DNA from: Duganella sp. 1224
GTDB lineage: Bacteria; Pseudomonadota; Gammaproteobacteria; Burkholderiales; Burkholderiaceae_D
Assembly (NCBI RefSeq): GCF_013408245.1
Contig: NZ_JACBYS010000001.1
Coordinates: 1,426,001-1,490,000 of the forward strand
DNA length: 64,000 nucleotides
Direction of reading: 5' to 3'
Each line of letters begins with the position of its first letter. Within the stretch, counting starts at the first letter, position 1. The notes beneath the pieces are model-generated. The model worked only from the letters and a program-made list of their open reading frames with translations, was not told the origin of the DNA and ran no database searches. Below, piece by piece: positions 1 through 9,006 of the stretch. The translations under genes and the position numbers were made by a program.

Positions 1-406
1 CAAACAGCGTGTAATGCACCAGCCGGTACTCGCCGTTGCCGCCACGATGGCAGTCGACCAGGTAAGCGATCTGCGTGAAGGTAAAAAACGAGATGCCAAC
101 CGGCAGGATGATGTCCCAGCCCGGCCCCGGCAGGAAGAAATTGGCGTATTTGTAGTAGGCCAGCAAAGCCAGATTGACCACCACGCCGAACACGAGCAAG
201 CGCCGATGCCGCGCGCACCAATAGTTGAACAAAATCGAGCCGAGCAGCAGTGGCAGGTAGCGCGTATCCGCGTAGCCATAGAAAAACAGCGACGCCAGCG
301 CCAGCCAGCCGGCGATCCACGCTGGGCGCCAGCGCAGCAGCACGAAGTACCCCGCCAGCACCACCGGCAGATAGAGAAACAGAAAGCTGAACGAGTTAAA
401 CAGCAT
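1..406 (-). CDS. MBOAT-family O-acyltransferase (N-terminal part, cut by window edge)
   Basis: The reverse strand reads MLFNSFSFLFLYLPVVLAGY and continues in frame to the window edge with hydrophobic helices and motifs such as LPVGISFFTF and a HRGG segment. These are typical of the membrane-bound O-acyltransferase (AlgI/DltB) family, which transfers acetyl or similar groups to exported polysaccharides. Only about 135 N-terminal residues are present, so the catalytic histidine is outside the window. The start ATG overlaps the end of the upstream glycosyltransferase gene by 11 bp, so the two are probably translated from one message. In this exopolysaccharide locus it probably acetylates the polymer; that role is inference. 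Confidence 0.8.
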   Translation of the reverse strand, partial: MLFNSFSFLFLYLPVVLAGYFVLLRWRPAWIAGWLALASLFFYGYADTRYLPLLLGSILFNYWCARHRRLLVFGVVVNLALLAYYKYANFFLPGPGWDIILPVGISFFTFTQIAYLVDCHRGGNGEYRLVHYTLF

Positions 407-1463
407 CGGCCTGGCCTCGCTGCCTGCGCTCGTGCAACTGTTGATAGCAGTCGGCGATTTTCAGCGCCACGCGCCGCCAGGTGAACGCGCGCACCAGCGC
501 GCTGACGGCGGCCCGGTCCGGCGGCAAGGCGATCAGCTGCTGAACCGCTTCGCACAGCGATGCCGTATCATTCCAGCGCAGCTGCCTGAGCGCGAAAGCG
601 CTGTCCGGCAGGATGAGCGCGCTCTCCTCGGTCATGACGACCGGCGTGCCGGCAGCCAGCGCCTCCAGCACGCACAGTGGAAACACCTCGCCCTGGCTGG
701 GCAAGGCAACGACCGACGCGGCCGCATACGCGCTGGCCAGCAAGGGGTCATGATGTTCCAGCTGCCCCAGCCACCGCACTTTGGGCGAGGCGAGCAGTTT
801 TTGGAGATAGCCCTCGTGCTGCCGCTGCGCCCGGCCGATCAGCACCACCGGCAGCGCCTGCCGCGCCAGCGCTTGCACCAGGCCCAACTGGTTTTTATAC
901 GGCGAGATTGCGCCGACCATCAGCACGAATGGCCCATCAAGCCCGGTATGGCGCCGGAACAGCGCGCCGTCGGCGTGGAAGAAATGCGCTGCGATACCAT
1001 TGGGCAGCAATTGTATGCGTCCCGTTTCGACCTTGAATCCCCCCACCAACGCCTGCTGCTCTGCCGGCCCCAGCGCCACGACGATCTGCGCCAGCTGGAG
1101 GGCACGCTTGATCTGCGCATAGCTGGTCTGCACATTCCATTGCGTCAGCCGCCCGGTCAGCCGTTCGGCAAGGCGCGCGCGCAAACCGAGGCGACGGTTC
1201 CATCCCGGCGACAGCAAGGCCGACAGCACCACCGGCACGCCGATCTCATGCGCCAGTTCCACCGCACGGTAGTTGCCATTGATGGCGGAAAAAACGTGGA
1301 TGACATCGTAGCTATCGAGGCGCTGATGGTTGGTGTCCACCAGCTCCACTTGCAGCGACGGCAGGTTCAGCTCGCGCAGCGCGTCGATGGTGGCGCGCAC
1401 TTGTACCTGCAGGCCGCCCTCGCGCTGAAACAACATCGGATACGATAAGATGCCAACACGCAT
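396..1463 (-). CDS. Glycosyltransferase family 4
   Basis: This 355-aa protein starts MRVGILSYPMLFQREGGLQV, the N-terminal signature of GT-B fold family 4 glycosyltransferases. The C-terminal half has the nucleotide-sugar binding pattern around PSQGEVFPLCVLEALAAGTP, with the E-x7-E arrangement of GT4 enzymes. AGGAG lies 8 nt before the ATG. It sits 10 bp after the flippase gene and overlaps the MBOAT gene, so it belongs to the minus-strand exopolysaccharide operon. It most likely adds one sugar to the lipid-linked repeat unit on the cytoplasmic face; donor and acceptor cannot be told from sequence. Confidence 0.88.
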   Translation of the reverse strand: MRVGILSYPMLFQREGGLQVQVRATIDALRELNLPSLQVELVDTNHQRLDSYDVIHVFSAINGNYRAVELAHEIGVPVVLSALLSPGWNRRLGLRARLAERLTGRLTQWNVQTSYAQIKRALQLAQIVVALGPAEQQALVGGFKVETGRIQLLPNGIAAHFFHADGALFRRHTGLDGPFVLMVGAISPYKNQLGLVQALARQALPVVLIGRAQRQHEGYLQKLLASPKVRWLGQLEHHDPLLASAYAAASVVALPSQGEVFPLCVLEALAAGTPVVMTEESALILPDSAFALRQLRWNDTASLCEAVQQLIALPPDRAAVSALVRAFTWRRVALKIADCYQQLHERRQRGQADAV

Positions 1464-1473
1464 GACCCACTCC

Positions 1474-2913
1474 TCATCGATGCCATAACGCCAGCGCCTT
1501 GCGCGCTGCCAGCGTGCACTCGTCCGCCAGCGCGTGGCGGACGTAATGGATGGCCGCCAGCCACGTCAGCAAGCACACCAGCGACGCCATCAGCAGTTGC
1601 GCCAGCGCGTGCCCGTCCGGCTGCCACAGCCGTACCATCGCCGCGCTGGACAGGCACAGCGCGGCCACCGCGCCGCTGCGCCGGCTCGCCGCCAGCAATG
1701 CTGTCCAGCGCAAGCCGACCAGGCGATATAGATACACATACGTCAGGCCGCTGCGGAACGCCGCGCCCACCACCACCGCCCAGCCCACCCAGGTCAGCCC
1801 GAACGGCGCCGCGACCAGCACGGCGAACACCCGCACCGGCACCGCCATCGCATCCAGCCGCGCCAGCGCCCTCACCTCGCCCATGGCCACAAATAAATAG
1901 CGCGCCATGCTGAACATGCTATACAGCGCCGAGGCGATGCAGATGACGCGGATCAAGGGCACGGCTGCATCCCACTGGCCGCCGTACAGCACCCGCACCA
2001 GCGCCGGCGCCATCAACGCGACGAAACCGAAGAACGGCCAGGCCAGCGCGGTCATGTAGCTGACAGTGGTCAGGTAGGCCAGGCGCAGGTCGCGCCCCTC
2101 GCGCGCCTGCAAGGAAAACAGCGGAAAGATCACCGGCGACACGGCCGCCGTCACCAGCTGATTGAAGACATTGATCACGCCCATGGCCTTGCTGTAGATG
2201 CCCACTTCGGCGAGGCCGGTCATTTTGCCGATGATGAGGTCTGGCGCGGCCACGCCGGCCTCGTCAATCAGCGTCCCTGCCGTGGACACCGAGCCGAACG
2301 ACAGTATTCCGCGCAGGCCGTGCCGCCCCGGCAGCCATGGCAGATCGGGCGGACGGCAAGCCAGCGTCGCCAGCAAGGTGGCCAGCGCGCCGGCCACCGC
2401 GCCGCATGCCAGGCTCAGATAGCCCCAGCCCAGCATCGCCAGCGTGATCGAGCACAGCATTTGCGCCGCGCATTGGCTGGTATTGATGGCGAAAATCGCC
2501 GAAAACCGCATTTGTCGCCGCAAATACGGGAGCGCCACGGCGCTGAACGGGATCAGCAGAAAGTTGATCGACAACAGGTGCAAGGTGGTACGCAGCCGGG
2601 GCTCGTGATAGAACCAGGCGGCCGGCGCGCTGATGGCCAGTACCAGCGCCGCCAGCGTCCAGGCAATCAGCAGGCTGACGCTGAGCGCGGCGCGTAGCTG
2701 CTGGCGGTCCAGCGCCTTGGCGTGGATGATGTAGGCGCCCACGCCGAAGTCGCGCAGCACTTGCACCAGCCCGATCAGCACGGCGCCGACCGCGTAGACG
2801 CCCACGTCGTCCGGCGTCAACAGCCGCGCCAGCACCATCGCGGAGACGGTGTTCAGCACCAGCAATGTGTACTTCTCGGAAAACGAGAACAGGAAGGACA
2901 GGTGCGGCTTCAT
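1474..2913 (-). CDS. Lipopolysaccharide/exopolysaccharide flippase, Wzx-like (MOP superfamily)
   Basis: The 479-aa product starts MKPHLSFLFSFSEKYTLLVL and has repeated hydrophobic helices throughout, with the segment ARLLTPDDVGVYAVGAVLIG typical of the polysaccharide biosynthesis/MOP flippase family. It would move undecaprenyl-linked repeat units across the inner membrane. The frame stays open far upstream, but the chosen ATG forms an ATGA overlap with the stop of the upstream fused glycosyltransferase and matches the family N-terminus; the longer reading overlaps that gene by hundreds of bases and is a shadow. Together with the ligase/polymerase-like gene at 5080 it suggests Wzx/Wzy-type export. 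Confidence 0.87.
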   Translation of the reverse strand: MKPHLSFLFSFSEKYTLLVLNTVSAMVLARLLTPDDVGVYAVGAVLIGLVQVLRDFGVGAYIIHAKALDRQQLRAALSVSLLIAWTLAALVLAISAPAAWFYHEPRLRTTLHLLSINFLLIPFSAVALPYLRRQMRFSAIFAINTSQCAAQMLCSITLAMLGWGYLSLACGAVAGALATLLATLACRPPDLPWLPGRHGLRGILSFGSVSTAGTLIDEAGVAAPDLIIGKMTGLAEVGIYSKAMGVINVFNQLVTAAVSPVIFPLFSLQAREGRDLRLAYLTTVSYMTALAWPFFGFVALMAPALVRVLYGGQWDAAVPLIRVICIASALYSMFSMARYLFVAMGEVRALARLDAMAVPVRVFAVLVAAPFGLTWVGWAVVVGAAFRSGLTYVYLYRLVGLRWTALLAASRRSGAVAALCLSSAAMVRLWQPDGHALAQLLMASLVCLLTWLAAIHYVRHALADECTLAARKALALWHR

Positions 2914-4997
2914 GGCAGTCCATCGTAGAAAGCTGCCACCTGTTTGCCGATGATGTCCGTGCTGTAGCGGCTGACCGCCTCTTGCCGGCCATACCGGCCC
3001 ATTTCGGCGCGGCGCGCCGGATCGGCCAGCAGGTCGCCGACGGCCGTCGCCGCCGCGTCCAGATCCTGCGCGGGAATCAGCATGCCGCCGGCACAGCCGC
3101 GCAGGATGTCGGCGCTGCCAGGCACGTCCGTCGCCACCGCCGGCACGCCGCACGCCATCGCCTCGACGGTGGCGATGCCGAAGCCCTCGTTGCGGCTCAT
3201 CAGCAAATGCAGGTCCAGCGCGGGCATCAACTCGTGCACGTCGTCGATGAAGCCGGTGAAAATGACCCATGGGGTAACCCCGAGCCGCTCGGCCTGCGCG
3301 CGCAGCGTGGCCTCCAGCGGCCCGCTGCCGGCCAGCACCAGATACAGGTCGGGAAACCGCCCGCGCAACCTGGCCAGCAGATCGATCGCCAGCTCGGGAC
3401 GTTTCTGCGGAGAGAGCCGCGCCACCACGCCGATCAGCAACGCCTGCTGCGGCACCTGCAGCCGCTTGCGCGCCTGCAAGCGCAGCGCCAGCGACGGCCG
3501 GAACAAGCCGACATCCACCGGGTTGGGTATCACAGCCAGCCGCGCGGCCGGCGGGAGATAAGGCCGATAAATTGCGAGGAAATGCGCCAGCGCAGACCCG
3601 GACACCGCGTACACCCCGTGCACGCTCGCAAATGCCTGTCGCAGCAGCCGCTCGTGCCACGCGGTGAAACTGACGGCAGGAAAAGCGTTGTGGACGCTCA
3701 CCACCGTCGGCAAACCGCAATGCCACGCCAGCCACAGCAGCGACGCGCCGTAGGTCGTCCAGCAAAACGCGACGTGCACGAGGTCGGCCTTGAAGGCGCG
3801 CAGCCTGCCGCTGGCCAGCCAGCGTGCCTGCCAGCGGCGCGCATGGCGCCAGCGCCAGGCGCCCTCAAAGAATAGGGGAGCATTGAACTCCGCCACCGTC
3901 ACCTGCTCCCGCGCCAGCCGTTGCGTCCACGCGATGAGGCCGTCAAACCGCCGCAGCGCCAGCACAGCCGCGCGGCCGGCGGCTTGCAGATAGCGGACTT
4001 CCTGTGCCATGCGCAACTCCATCCCGCCCAGCTCGCCGGAATGGCTGGTTACCAGCACCGTCTTGCGGATCGGTGGCATGCCGCGCCACGCCTCGTAAAA
4101 GTAGCCGCGCAGGAAAGCCAGCTCCCAGCGGTGACTGAACTTGCGGGCGGCGTCACCAAGCATTGCAGCGCGCGCCCATGCGGCAGCTTCCTGCACGCAA
4201 CGCAGCAGCATCCAGCGCGGCACGCCCCACAGCTCGGGAAACCGGCCGCGCACTTCCTGTCGGTATTTACCTCGCCCGAAGCGCCAGGCTTTTTGCAGGA
4301 TGTAGCCGACTTCCACCTGATGACGCCGGATGTGGTGCGACACCCGCGCGCCGCTGTAAAAGCGCGCCCGATAGCCTGCCGCGCCCAGCCGGCGCGTCAG
4401 CTCGGTTTCGCTGCCCATGGCGTAATCGCCGCCGTTGGGGCCGACACCAACATCAAAGCGCTGCCCGGCCGCAAACGCCGCGCGCCGCACCGCCATGTTG
4501 GCGCCCCACACCAGGCCGGGAAACACCGGCCCGTCCGGCAGCGATGGCGAGGTCAGCCCGTAGGTCAGGCCGGTCGGAACCAGGGGCAGCAGCCAGGATG
4601 GCGGCGGCTCGGCCCAATCCGGCAGGATGGCGCCGCCAAACACGCTGTCCGACGGATAGGCACGCGCGCACACCTGCCACTGCAGCAGCCAGTCGGCCTG
4701 CGGCGTGGCGTCGTCGTCGGTGAAGATGTACAGGGCGTCGTCGGCCTCCGGCTCGGCCAGCGCCGCCTCCAGCGCCCGGTTCAGCGCGCGGTTCTTGCCG
4801 GCCACCGGCTCGCGCAAGCAGCGCAGCGGCAGCCGGCCGGCGTAGCTGGCGATCACCGCGTCGCTGCCGTCGGTGCTGCCATTGTCGACGATCAGCAGGC
4901 GCCAGCCGTCCGGCGGCGCGCTCAGCCGGCAATACGCGTCCAGCACCTGGGGCAATGTCGCAGCGCCATTGCGGGTTGCCATGAGTACGGTCAACAA
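2910..4997 (-). CDS. GT2-GT4 glycosyltransferase fusion
   Basis: This 695-aa protein joins two glycosyltransferases. Residues 1 to about 310 are a GT2 domain (N-terminal TVLMATRNGAATL, LIVDNGSTDGSDAV nucleotide-binding region, and IFTDDDATP with the DxD-like acidic motif). Residues from about 313 onward are a GT4 domain, beginning KTVLVTSHSGELGGMELRM and ending with a SRNEGFGIATVEAMACG donor-site motif. Fusion suggests two successive sugar additions. Start choice: two adjacent TTG codons (4997, 4994) follow GGGGAG at suitable spacing; the first ATG (4982) would truncate the GT2 beta strand, so TTG is preferred. The stop overlaps the flippase start (ATGA). Confidence 0.85.
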   Translation of the reverse strand: MLTVLMATRNGAATLPQVLDAYCRLSAPPDGWRLLIVDNGSTDGSDAVIASYAGRLPLRCLREPVAGKNRALNRALEAALAEPEADDALYIFTDDDATPQADWLLQWQVCARAYPSDSVFGGAILPDWAEPPPSWLLPLVPTGLTYGLTSPSLPDGPVFPGLVWGANMAVRRAAFAAGQRFDVGVGPNGGDYAMGSETELTRRLGAAGYRARFYSGARVSHHIRRHQVEVGYILQKAWRFGRGKYRQEVRGRFPELWGVPRWMLLRCVQEAAAWARAAMLGDAARKFSHRWELAFLRGYFYEAWRGMPPIRKTVLVTSHSGELGGMELRMAQEVRYLQAAGRAAVLALRRFDGLIAWTQRLAREQVTVAEFNAPLFFEGAWRWRHARRWQARWLASGRLRAFKADLVHVAFCWTTYGASLLWLAWHCGLPTVVSVHNAFPAVSFTAWHERLLRQAFASVHGVYAVSGSALAHFLAIYRPYLPPAARLAVIPNPVDVGLFRPSLALRLQARKRLQVPQQALLIGVVARLSPQKRPELAIDLLARLRGRFPDLYLVLAGSGPLEATLRAQAERLGVTPWVIFTGFIDDVHELMPALDLHLLMSRNEGFGIATVEAMACGVPAVATDVPGSADILRGCAGGMLIPAQDLDAAATAVGDLLADPARRAEMGRYGRQEAVSRYSTDIIGKQVAAFYDGLP

Positions 4998-5079
4998 GGC
5001 CTGGTCTCCCCTGTCCTATGATTGCCAGATCAAAAAGCCAGTGTACCGACAGGCTCAATCGCATTGTTGAGCCGTATCA

Positions 5080-6348
5080 ATGACTGCCATGCGCGACATA
5101 CTTGTCACCCTCATTGTGTTTGCCAGCCTGCCGCTGATCATCAAGCACCCGGTCAACGGTGTGCTGATGTGGATCTGGATCAGCGTCATGAATCCGCACA
5201 CACAGGGCTGGGGCTTTGCCACCACGTTTCCGTTCGCACAGATCATCGCCGTGATCACCCTGTTCAGCCTGGCCACGTCGCGCGCGCCCAAAACGCTGCC
5301 GGCCAGCGGCATTACCTTTACCTTGCTGGCCATGGTGCTGTGGATGAACGTCACCACGCTGTTTGCGATCTTTCCGGCGGCGTCGCAGGTCCAGTTGGGC
5401 AAGGTGATGAAGATCATGTTGATGAGCCTGGTGACGATGGTGGTCATCCGCCGCCGCCAGGACGTGCACCGCATGATCTGGGTGCTGGTGATTTCGCTGG
5501 GTTACTACGGCGTCAAGGGCGGCATCTTCACCGTGCGCGAGGGGGGCAATTTTCGCGTCTGGGGGCCGATCGGCACTTTCATCGGCGGCAACAATGAAAT
5601 CGCGCTGGCGCTGATCGTGGCGATACCGCTGATGCGCTATCTGCAATTAAGCGCGGGCAATCGCTGGGTCCGGCGTGGTTTGACCGCCACCATGCTGCTG
5701 TCCGGCATGGCCGCGCTCGGCTCGTACTCCCGTGGCGCGCTGCTGGCGATCGCCGCCATGCTCGTGCTGATGTGGCTGAAAAGCCAGCAGAAGCTGCTCG
5801 GCGCCTTCATCATGCTGCTGCTGGCGCCGCTGGCGCTGCTGTACATGCCCGAGCGCTGGACCGAGCGCATGGACAGCATTAGCGACTACCAGGCCGACAG
5901 CTCCGCCATGGGACGCATCAATGCCTGGCACATGGCCTACAACCTGGCCAAGGACCGCTTCTTCGGCGGCGGCTTCGAAATTGCCGAGCCGTCGGTGTTC
6001 TACCTGTATGCGCCTGATCCCGGCGCCGTGCATGCCGCGCACAGCATTTATTTCCAGGCGCTGGGCGAGCATGGCTTTGTCGGGCTGGCGCTGTACCTGC
6101 TGCTGGGTGTGCTCACGTGGCGCTCGGCCTCGTGGATCGTCCGCAACAGCCTTGGCGATGCGGAATGGCTGTGGGCCAGCAACCTGGCCAAGATGATCCA
6201 GTCCAGTCTGATTGGATTCGCGGTCGGCGGCGCTTTCCTCAGCCTGCTGTACTTCGACGTCCCTTATTACCTGATGGCCGCCATCGTTGCCCTGCGCGCA
6301 TTGACCGAGCAGCGGCTGGCGGCCCGCAAGCTGGAGATGAAGCGATGA
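5080..6348 (+). CDS. O-glycosylation/O-antigen ligase-like protein, exosortase A system-associated
   Basis: This 422-aa integral membrane protein has about ten hydrophobic helices and a Wzy_C-type central loop (GRINAWHMAYNLAKDRFFGG, then HAAHSIYFQALGEHGFVGLA). It matches my recollection of the TIGR03097 family of putative O-glycosylation ligases found only in exosortase A loci. It should polymerise or ligate lipid-linked sugars on the periplasmic side. The family start may be the second ATG at 5089 (MRDILVTLIV); neither ATG has a strong Shine-Dalgarno. Divergent from the GT2-GT4 gene across an 82-bp gap that must hold both promoters; the 3' end overlaps the deacetylase start (ATGA). Confidence 0.88.
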   Translation: MTAMRDILVTLIVFASLPLIIKHPVNGVLMWIWISVMNPHTQGWGFATTFPFAQIIAVITLFSLATSRAPKTLPASGITFTLLAMVLWMNVTTLFAIFPAASQVQLGKVMKIMLMSLVTMVVIRRRQDVHRMIWVLVISLGYYGVKGGIFTVREGGNFRVWGPIGTFIGGNNEIALALIVAIPLMRYLQLSAGNRWVRRGLTATMLLSGMAALGSYSRGALLAIAAMLVLMWLKSQQKLLGAFIMLLLAPLALLYMPERWTERMDSISDYQADSSAMGRINAWHMAYNLAKDRFFGGGFEIAEPSVFYLYAPDPGAVHAAHSIYFQALGEHGFVGLALYLLLGVLTWRSASWIVRNSLGDAEWLWASNLAKMIQSSLIGFAVGGAFLSLLYFDVPYYLMAAIVALRALTEQRLAARKLEMKR

Positions 6349-7184
6349 GCTCGCAGCGTCTGTCCATCCTGATGTATCACCGGGTGCTGGCGGCGCCGGA
6401 CGCCCTGCTGCCCAGCCTGCCGGACATCCGCCGCTTCGACCGCCAGATGGCGCTGCTCAAGCGCTGCTTCCACGTGCTGCCGGTCACCCGCGCGCTGAGT
6501 TTGCTCCAGCAGCAGCGGCTGCCGCCGCGCGCCGCCTGCATCACCTTCGACGATGGCTACGCCGACAATGCCGAATACGCGCTGCCCATCCTGCACAAGC
6601 ACGGCCTGAGCGCGGCCTTCTTCATCGCCAGCGGCTACCTCGATGGCGGCCAGATGTGGAACGATGACGTGATCGACCACGCCCGTCAGGCCGGAGTCGG
6701 CCCGCGCGCGCTCGATCGACTGCTGCTGGAACTCAAGTACCTGCCGTTTGAGCAACGCCAGCGCGCCGCGCGGGCCATGGCGCCACCACGCCGTCAGGAG
6801 CTGATGCTGTGCTCCCCCCAGGTACGCGCTTTGCACGCGGCCGGCATGGAAATCGGCGCCCACACGCACCGCCATCCAATCTTGAGCGCGATGCCGGACG
6901 GCGAGGCGTTGGCCGATATCCAGCAAGGCAAGACGGCGCTGGAATCCATCCTGCAAGCGCCGGTGACGCTGTTTGCCTATCCGAACGGCAAACCGGGCAG
7001 GGATTATCAGCAACGCCACATCGACATGGCGCGCGCGCTGGGCTTTGACGCAGCCTTCAGCACCGTCGCCGGCAGCGCTTACGATGGCAGCGACCTGATG
7101 CAACTGCCGCGCTTCACGCCATGGGAGCCGGACCGGCTGCGATTTCTGCTGCGTCTGTTGGCGCAGCGACGCGTGGCGGTGTAG
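6345..7184 (+). CDS. Polysaccharide deacetylase (NodB homology domain)
   Basis: The 279-aa product starts MSSQRLSILMYHRVLAAPDA. The NodB metal-binding elements are visible: the TFDDGYADN motif near residue 65 and the GAHTHRHP motif near residue 165, together supplying Asp-His-His ligands. It would remove N-acetyl groups from the exported polysaccharide; no signal peptide is obvious, as in many exosortase-associated deacetylases. GGAG lies just upstream and the ATGA overlap with the ligase gene indicates translational coupling. Its last 71 bp overlap the tail of the convergent amidotransferase gene. Confidence 0.9.
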   Translation: MSSQRLSILMYHRVLAAPDALLPSLPDIRRFDRQMALLKRCFHVLPVTRALSLLQQQRLPPRAACITFDDGYADNAEYALPILHKHGLSAAFFIASGYLDGGQMWNDDVIDHARQAGVGPRALDRLLLELKYLPFEQRQRAARAMAPPRRQELMLCSPQVRALHAAGMEIGAHTHRHPILSAMPDGEALADIQQGKTALESILQAPVTLFAYPNGKPGRDYQQRHIDMARALGFDAAFSTVAGSAYDGSDLMQLPRFTPWEPDRLRFLLRLLAQRRVAV

Positions 7185-9006
7185 TGTGCTGTTGCAGCCA
7201 TTGTTCCAGCATCATCAACACCCACACCATGGTGCCGTGATAGGCCGGATGCTCGAGGACCAGCGTAGTCGTCAGGCGGTCGATGAAGTCGGCGCGCACG
7301 ATACGGCGCGGCTTCAGCGACGCCAGGCTGTCGAACGCCAGTTCGCGCAGGCGGGCATCAGTCACCAGCCAGTGGCCAAACGGCATGCCGAAGCCATGCT
7401 TTTTCTTGCGCAGAATCGCCGGCGGCAGGTGCTCGCGCAGCGCGTGCTTGAAGAAGTAGCGCAAGCGCGTGCCATTGAGCTTATCGCGCGGCGGCAGGAC
7501 GGCGGAAAACGCCAGCATCTCGTCGCTGAGGAAGGGAAATGCCGCTTCCACGCCGGCCAGTTCGCACGCCAGCGTAACTTTGCGCAGGTCGTTGTCCGCC
7601 AGCGTATAGCGGAGGTCCAGCGCTTGCATGCGATTGATCTGGCTGAGACCGTGCGACTCCCAGTAGCAGGCATGCAATTGGGCCAGTGGCGCGGCCTCGT
7701 CCACCGAGGCCAGAAACCCGGCATCCAGCACCTGCGCCGGGCCGTAGCGTTGCAGCAGATTGTAGGTTTCCAGCCGGGCCGGCATCGGCACCAGCGCCTG
7801 TTCGACGTAGCTGCGGGCCTTGCGCAGCAGCGGCGCCTGCCAGCGGCCCGCCAGGCCGAACAGGACAGGCTCCAGCAACACCTGCCGCAGCGCCGACGGC
7901 AACTGTTCGTACCGCGCGAATATCGCCTGGCGGGCGTATCGCTCGTTGCCGCCAAACAGCTCATCGCCGCCATCACCGCCCAGCAGGCGCGTGACGCCGT
8001 CCGCCCGCGCCATCTGCGCGCAGAAATACGCCGGCACCACGGACGCATTGCCGAACGGCTGCGCGCTGGCGGCGGCAATGCGGGGAATGGCGTCGGCCAC
8101 GTCGCCGGCGGTAAGGTAGTACTCGTGGTGATCGGTCTGGAAATGTTGGGCGGCGATGCGGGCGTAGGCCATTTCGTCGTAGCCGTCGACATCAAAGCCG
8201 ATCGAATAGGTAGGTGTCGGCCGTGCCAGCAAGCCGGCCAGCGTGGAACTGTCGGTGCCGCCGCTGAGGAAGGCGCCAACACGCTCCGTGCCGTCGGCGG
8301 CGAGCCGCACAGCCTCGCGCAGCGCGCCCAGGAATTGCCCCTTCATCGCCACGAACGGCGTGCTGCGCTCCTCGCGGAACCGCATGCGCCAGTAGACGCC
8401 ACGCTCCATCCGGCCGTGACGGTACAGCAAATACTCCCCCGGCAACAGGCGGTGCTGATTGCGGTAGACGCTGCGCGGCGCCGGTATCATGTGGAAATAC
8501 AGGTAGTTGAACAGGGATTGGGCGTCCAGCTCGCCGTGTGGCATGCCCTCCGCCGAAGTCGCAAATCGCAACCCGTGCGGATCGCTTTGATAATGCATGG
8601 CATGGACGCCGCTGCGGTCCACCGCCAGCATCACCGTGCCAGTGCTGGCATCGACGATGCAGACGGAAAAATGGCCTGACAACTCGGCGCAGGCCAGTGG
8701 GCCGCGGGTGCGCCATTTTTCCACCAGGCGGCGGGCCAGCGCATCGCCGCTACCATCCAGGCGCGCGCGGCCGAGGACGGCGGCCAGCAGCCCCGGCTCC
8801 TGGTGGACGCTGACGACGCCGGCGACGGCTGCCACGCCGAGCCCACACAGTTCACCCGTCAACAGGCGGACCGGGCTGGTATCAAGGCGCGCCAGCGCGT
8901 TACACCGCTTGGCCAGCGAAGTGCCGCCAGCCCGCGCGTGGCCGGCGGCCGCGTCGTCAGGCTGCGCGGCGCCGGCCAGGTTCAGATAGCCGCACAGGCC
9001 GCTCAT
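7114..9006 (-). CDS. XrtA/PEP-CTERM system amidotransferase (asparagine synthase-like) with Cys2 replaced by Ser
   Basis: The 630-aa length and layout match exosortase A-associated amidotransferases (TIGR03108 type): an N-terminal class II glutaminase-like domain (about 1-190) and a C-terminal asparagine synthase domain with the PP-loop FLSGGTDSS near residue 245. Class II glutaminases use an N-terminal Cys (MCG...). Here the start reads MSGLCGYLNL, with AGC where a TGC would be expected. The start codon shares ATGA with the stop of the decarboxylase gene, which forces codon 2 to begin with A. The enzyme may therefore be ammonia-dependent or have lost glutaminase activity. The C-terminal 20-odd residues run antisense through the deacetylase end. 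Confidence 0.9.
   Translation of the reverse strand: MSGLCGYLNLAGAAQPDDAAAGHARAGGTSLAKRCNALARLDTSPVRLLTGELCGLGVAAVAGVVSVHQEPGLLAAVLGRARLDGSGDALARRLVEKWRTRGPLACAELSGHFSVCIVDASTGTVMLAVDRSGVHAMHYQSDPHGLRFATSAEGMPHGELDAQSLFNYLYFHMIPAPRSVYRNQHRLLPGEYLLYRHGRMERGVYWRMRFREERSTPFVAMKGQFLGALREAVRLAADGTERVGAFLSGGTDSSTLAGLLARPTPTYSIGFDVDGYDEMAYARIAAQHFQTDHHEYYLTAGDVADAIPRIAAASAQPFGNASVVPAYFCAQMARADGVTRLLGGDGGDELFGGNERYARQAIFARYEQLPSALRQVLLEPVLFGLAGRWQAPLLRKARSYVEQALVPMPARLETYNLLQRYGPAQVLDAGFLASVDEAAPLAQLHACYWESHGLSQINRMQALDLRYTLADNDLRKVTLACELAGVEAAFPFLSDEMLAFSAVLPPRDKLNGTRLRYFFKHALREHLPPAILRKKKHGFGMPFGHWLVTDARLRELAFDSLASLKPRRIVRADFIDRLTTTLVLEHPAYHGTMVWVLMMLEQWLQQHTTPPRVAAPTDAAEIAAGPAPMA

Noticed and set aside
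7186-8679. Long plus-strand frame antisense to the amidotransferase gene
   Set aside because: No recognisable domain, no ribosome site, and the opposite strand encodes a clear asparagine synthase-like protein.
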